The translations under genes were made by a program, and so were the position numbers. Source: UBA5399 sp964464145 (GTDB lineage: Bacteria; Bacillota; Clostridia; Christensenellales; Christensenellaceae). From it: DNA of 14,882 bases. The notes below the pieces were generated by a model that did not search any database, was not told the origin of the DNA, and saw only the letters and a list, made by a program, of their open reading frames with translations. The stretch spans positions 1 to 14,882 of the forward strand of contig CAYXFB010000068.1 in assembly GCA_964464145.1 (NCBI GenBank), read 5' to 3'. Below, piece by piece: positions 14,050 through 14,882 of the stretch (position 1 is the stretch's first letter; each line of letters opens with the position of its first letter).

Positions 14050-14424
14050 ATGAAGCGAGCAATAGCAACAAAGAACGCTCCCGGAGCGATAGGGCCATAT
14101 TCCCAAGCAATAGTGGCGAACGGCCTGCTATACACATCCGGTCAGCTGCCCATAGACCCATCAACGGGCGAAATGCCGACAGACGCGGCGGCGCAGGCGG
14201 AGAGATCGCTCAAGAATCTGCAAGCCATAGTTGAGCAGGCTGGCGGCAGCATGGCGGGCGTGGTGAAGACCACTGTGTTCATAAAGGACATGAACGATTT
14301 TGCCGCCATAAACGAGGTGTACGCCAAGTTTTTTCCCGAGCCATTTCCGGCGCGTTCTTGTGTGGAGGTGGCGCGGCTGCCTAAGGATGCGCTGGTGGAG
14401 ATCGAGTGCGTGGCGGTGTTGTAG
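14050..14424 (+). CDS. ridA: RidA (YjgF/YER057c/UK114) enamine/imine deaminase
   Basis: 124 aa, typical RidA length; ATG 14050 follows AAGGAG. Signatures: APGAIGPYSQA at 10-20, ARSCVEVARLP at 101-111 with the catalytic Arg102, and VEIE with Glu117, corresponding to Arg105 and Glu120 of archetypal RidA. Cytoplasmic trimer in known members, with active sites at subunit interfaces. It hydrolyses 2-aminoacrylate and related enamines/imines released by PLP enzymes. In this cluster ygeX forms an aminoacrylate-type intermediate, so RidA plausibly protects against it or speeds pyruvate release. Separated from the permease by 185 bases and carrying its own palindrome upstream, it may have its own promoter. 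A strong terminator follows at 14445. Confidence 0.95.
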   Translation: MKRAIATKNAPGAIGPYSQAIVANGLLYTSGQLPIDPSTGEMPTDAAAQAERSLKNLQAIVEQAGGSMAGVVKTTVFIKDMNDFAAINEVYAKFFPEPFPARSCVEVARLPKDALVEIECVAVL

Positions 14425-14444
14425 AGCAAACAAAATACGTTGGG

Positions 14445-14473
14445 GGGATTGCTGAGGTGGCAATCCCTTTTTT
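14445..14473 (+). terminator. Intrinsic terminator after ridA
   Basis: GGGATTGC (14445-14452) pairs perfectly with GCAATCCC (14460-14467), loop TGAGGTG, followed by six T and a second T-run. Ends the rightward cluster. Confidence 0.93.
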
Positions 14474-14497
14474 GTTTTTGCGTTTGCCGCGTGATTT

Positions 14498-14648
14498 CTA
14501 TGATTTATTGTTGATTAACCGATGAATTGAAAAGTTCCGCTCTTCGCTGGGCTTTATTTTGATCTGCACATTGCGTGTATGCTCCACTCGTCGCGCTGCC
14601 CTATGATTTATTGTTCATCAAACAATGAATTTGAGTATGCTTCCGCTC
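14498..14648. repeat. Diverged direct repeat downstream of the cluster
   Basis: CTATGATTTATTGTT is identical at 14498 and 14601; similarity continues with ATGAATT and TTCCGCTC to about 14542 and 14648. The period is about 103 bases. The second copy contains a TTGTT-CATCA-AACAA inverted repeat. Related TATGCTCC / TATGCTTCCGCTCG phrases occur between and after the copies. No coding function seen. Confidence 0.55.
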
Positions 14649-14659
14649 GCCGCGGTGGC

Positions 14660-14689
14660 TTTTTTCCCGCGCGTTGCGCGGGGAAAAAA
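14660..14689. other. Long hairpin with 5' T-arm and 3' A-arm
   Basis: TTTTTTCCCGCGC pairs with GCGCGGGAAAAAA through a GTT loop and one bulged G, about 13 base pairs. On either strand the A/T arm has Ts at the 5' side, so there is no U-run after the stem and it is not a normal intrinsic terminator. Confidence 0.6.
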
Positions 14690-14713
14690 TGAGAAGCACA
14701 TCCGGCGTGTGCT

Positions 14714-14862
14714 TGGGAGGTTCGTTTTGGGTTTGATGTTAGCTTTGGTTTGAGGTTTGTTTTTTTGTTGGGGTTGGGTTGGTCGTTTTTGGTGTGTGCG
14801 TAATGGGTTTGTTTTGGGTTCGAGGTTTTCGAGGTTTGAGCGTGTTTGTTGTTTGAGTTTGT
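14714..14862 (+). other. G/T-rich low-complexity tract
   Basis: By hand count only about 17 of 149 bases are A or C. It includes GGGGTTGGGTTGG near 14770. I see no gene or RNA here. Positions 14474-14882 otherwise hold only the repeats and hairpin listed. Confidence 0.6.
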
Positions 14863-14882
14863 ACGCTCCGGAACACGGGGGC

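Noticed and set aside
14660..14689. Long hairpin as a bidirectional terminator
   Set aside because: The T-run precedes the stem and the A-run follows it on both strands, so no U-run trails the hairpin.

Overview
The window carries a compact anaerobic purine/urate-catabolism cluster. Nine complete genes and one edge-truncated gene are recognisable, arranged as two divergent transcription units. The gene content (fused-type selenium-dependent xanthine dehydrogenase, YgfK, SsnA, YgeX, YgeY, YgeW, carbamate kinase, NCS2 permease) matches the oxygen-independent purine/uric-acid degradation cluster known from gut anaerobes and, in a different order, from the E. coli ygeV-ygfU region. The host is most likely a strict or facultative anaerobe, probably a GC-rich clostridial Bacillota: AGGAGG-type ribosome binding sites, AT-rich intergenic regions with sigma-A-like promoters, GC-rich coding sequence and heavy use of the ATA isoleucine codon. 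No rRNA or other taxonomic marker is present, so this is inference.

Layout. Minus strand, leftward: ssnA (6298-4964), ygfK (4876-1931) and the N-terminal 621 residues of xdh (1865 to beyond position 1). Plus strand, rightward: a YheO-type PAS/HTH regulator (6657-7325), diaminopropionate ammonia-lyase ygeX (7336-8550), the M20 hydrolase ygeY (8773-9966) and the carbamoyltransferase ygeW (9980-11173), ended by an intrinsic terminator. Carbamate kinase (11494-12432), a xanthine/urate-type permease (12506-13864) and a RidA protein (14050-14424) follow, ended by a strong terminator at 14445-14473. The last ~400 bases hold only diverged repeats, a large hairpin and a G/T-rich low-complexity tract.

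How the genes may work together (family knowledge plus inference): the permease brings in xanthine or urate. Xdh, SsnA and YgfK carry out redox and amidohydrolase steps on the purine ring. YgeW phosphorolyses a ureido/carbamoyl intermediate to carbamoyl phosphate, which carbamate kinase uses to make ATP. YgeY removes the remaining ureido/amide group. YgeX splits 2,3-diaminopropionate into pyruvate and ammonia, and RidA clears the reactive enamine/imine formed on the way. The dihydropyrimidinase-like ring-opening enzyme (YgeZ/HyuA), the FAD subunit of the dehydrogenase and the selenium-cofactor genes are not in the window.

The least expected signals are regulatory. A 9-11 bp odd palindrome, AACAWTGTT, occurs seven times exactly, four of them in front of xdh, carbamate kinase, permease and ridA. 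The 358-bp divergent promoter region has two 15-bp direct repeats placed symmetrically, 8 bases from each of two back-to-back -35 boxes.
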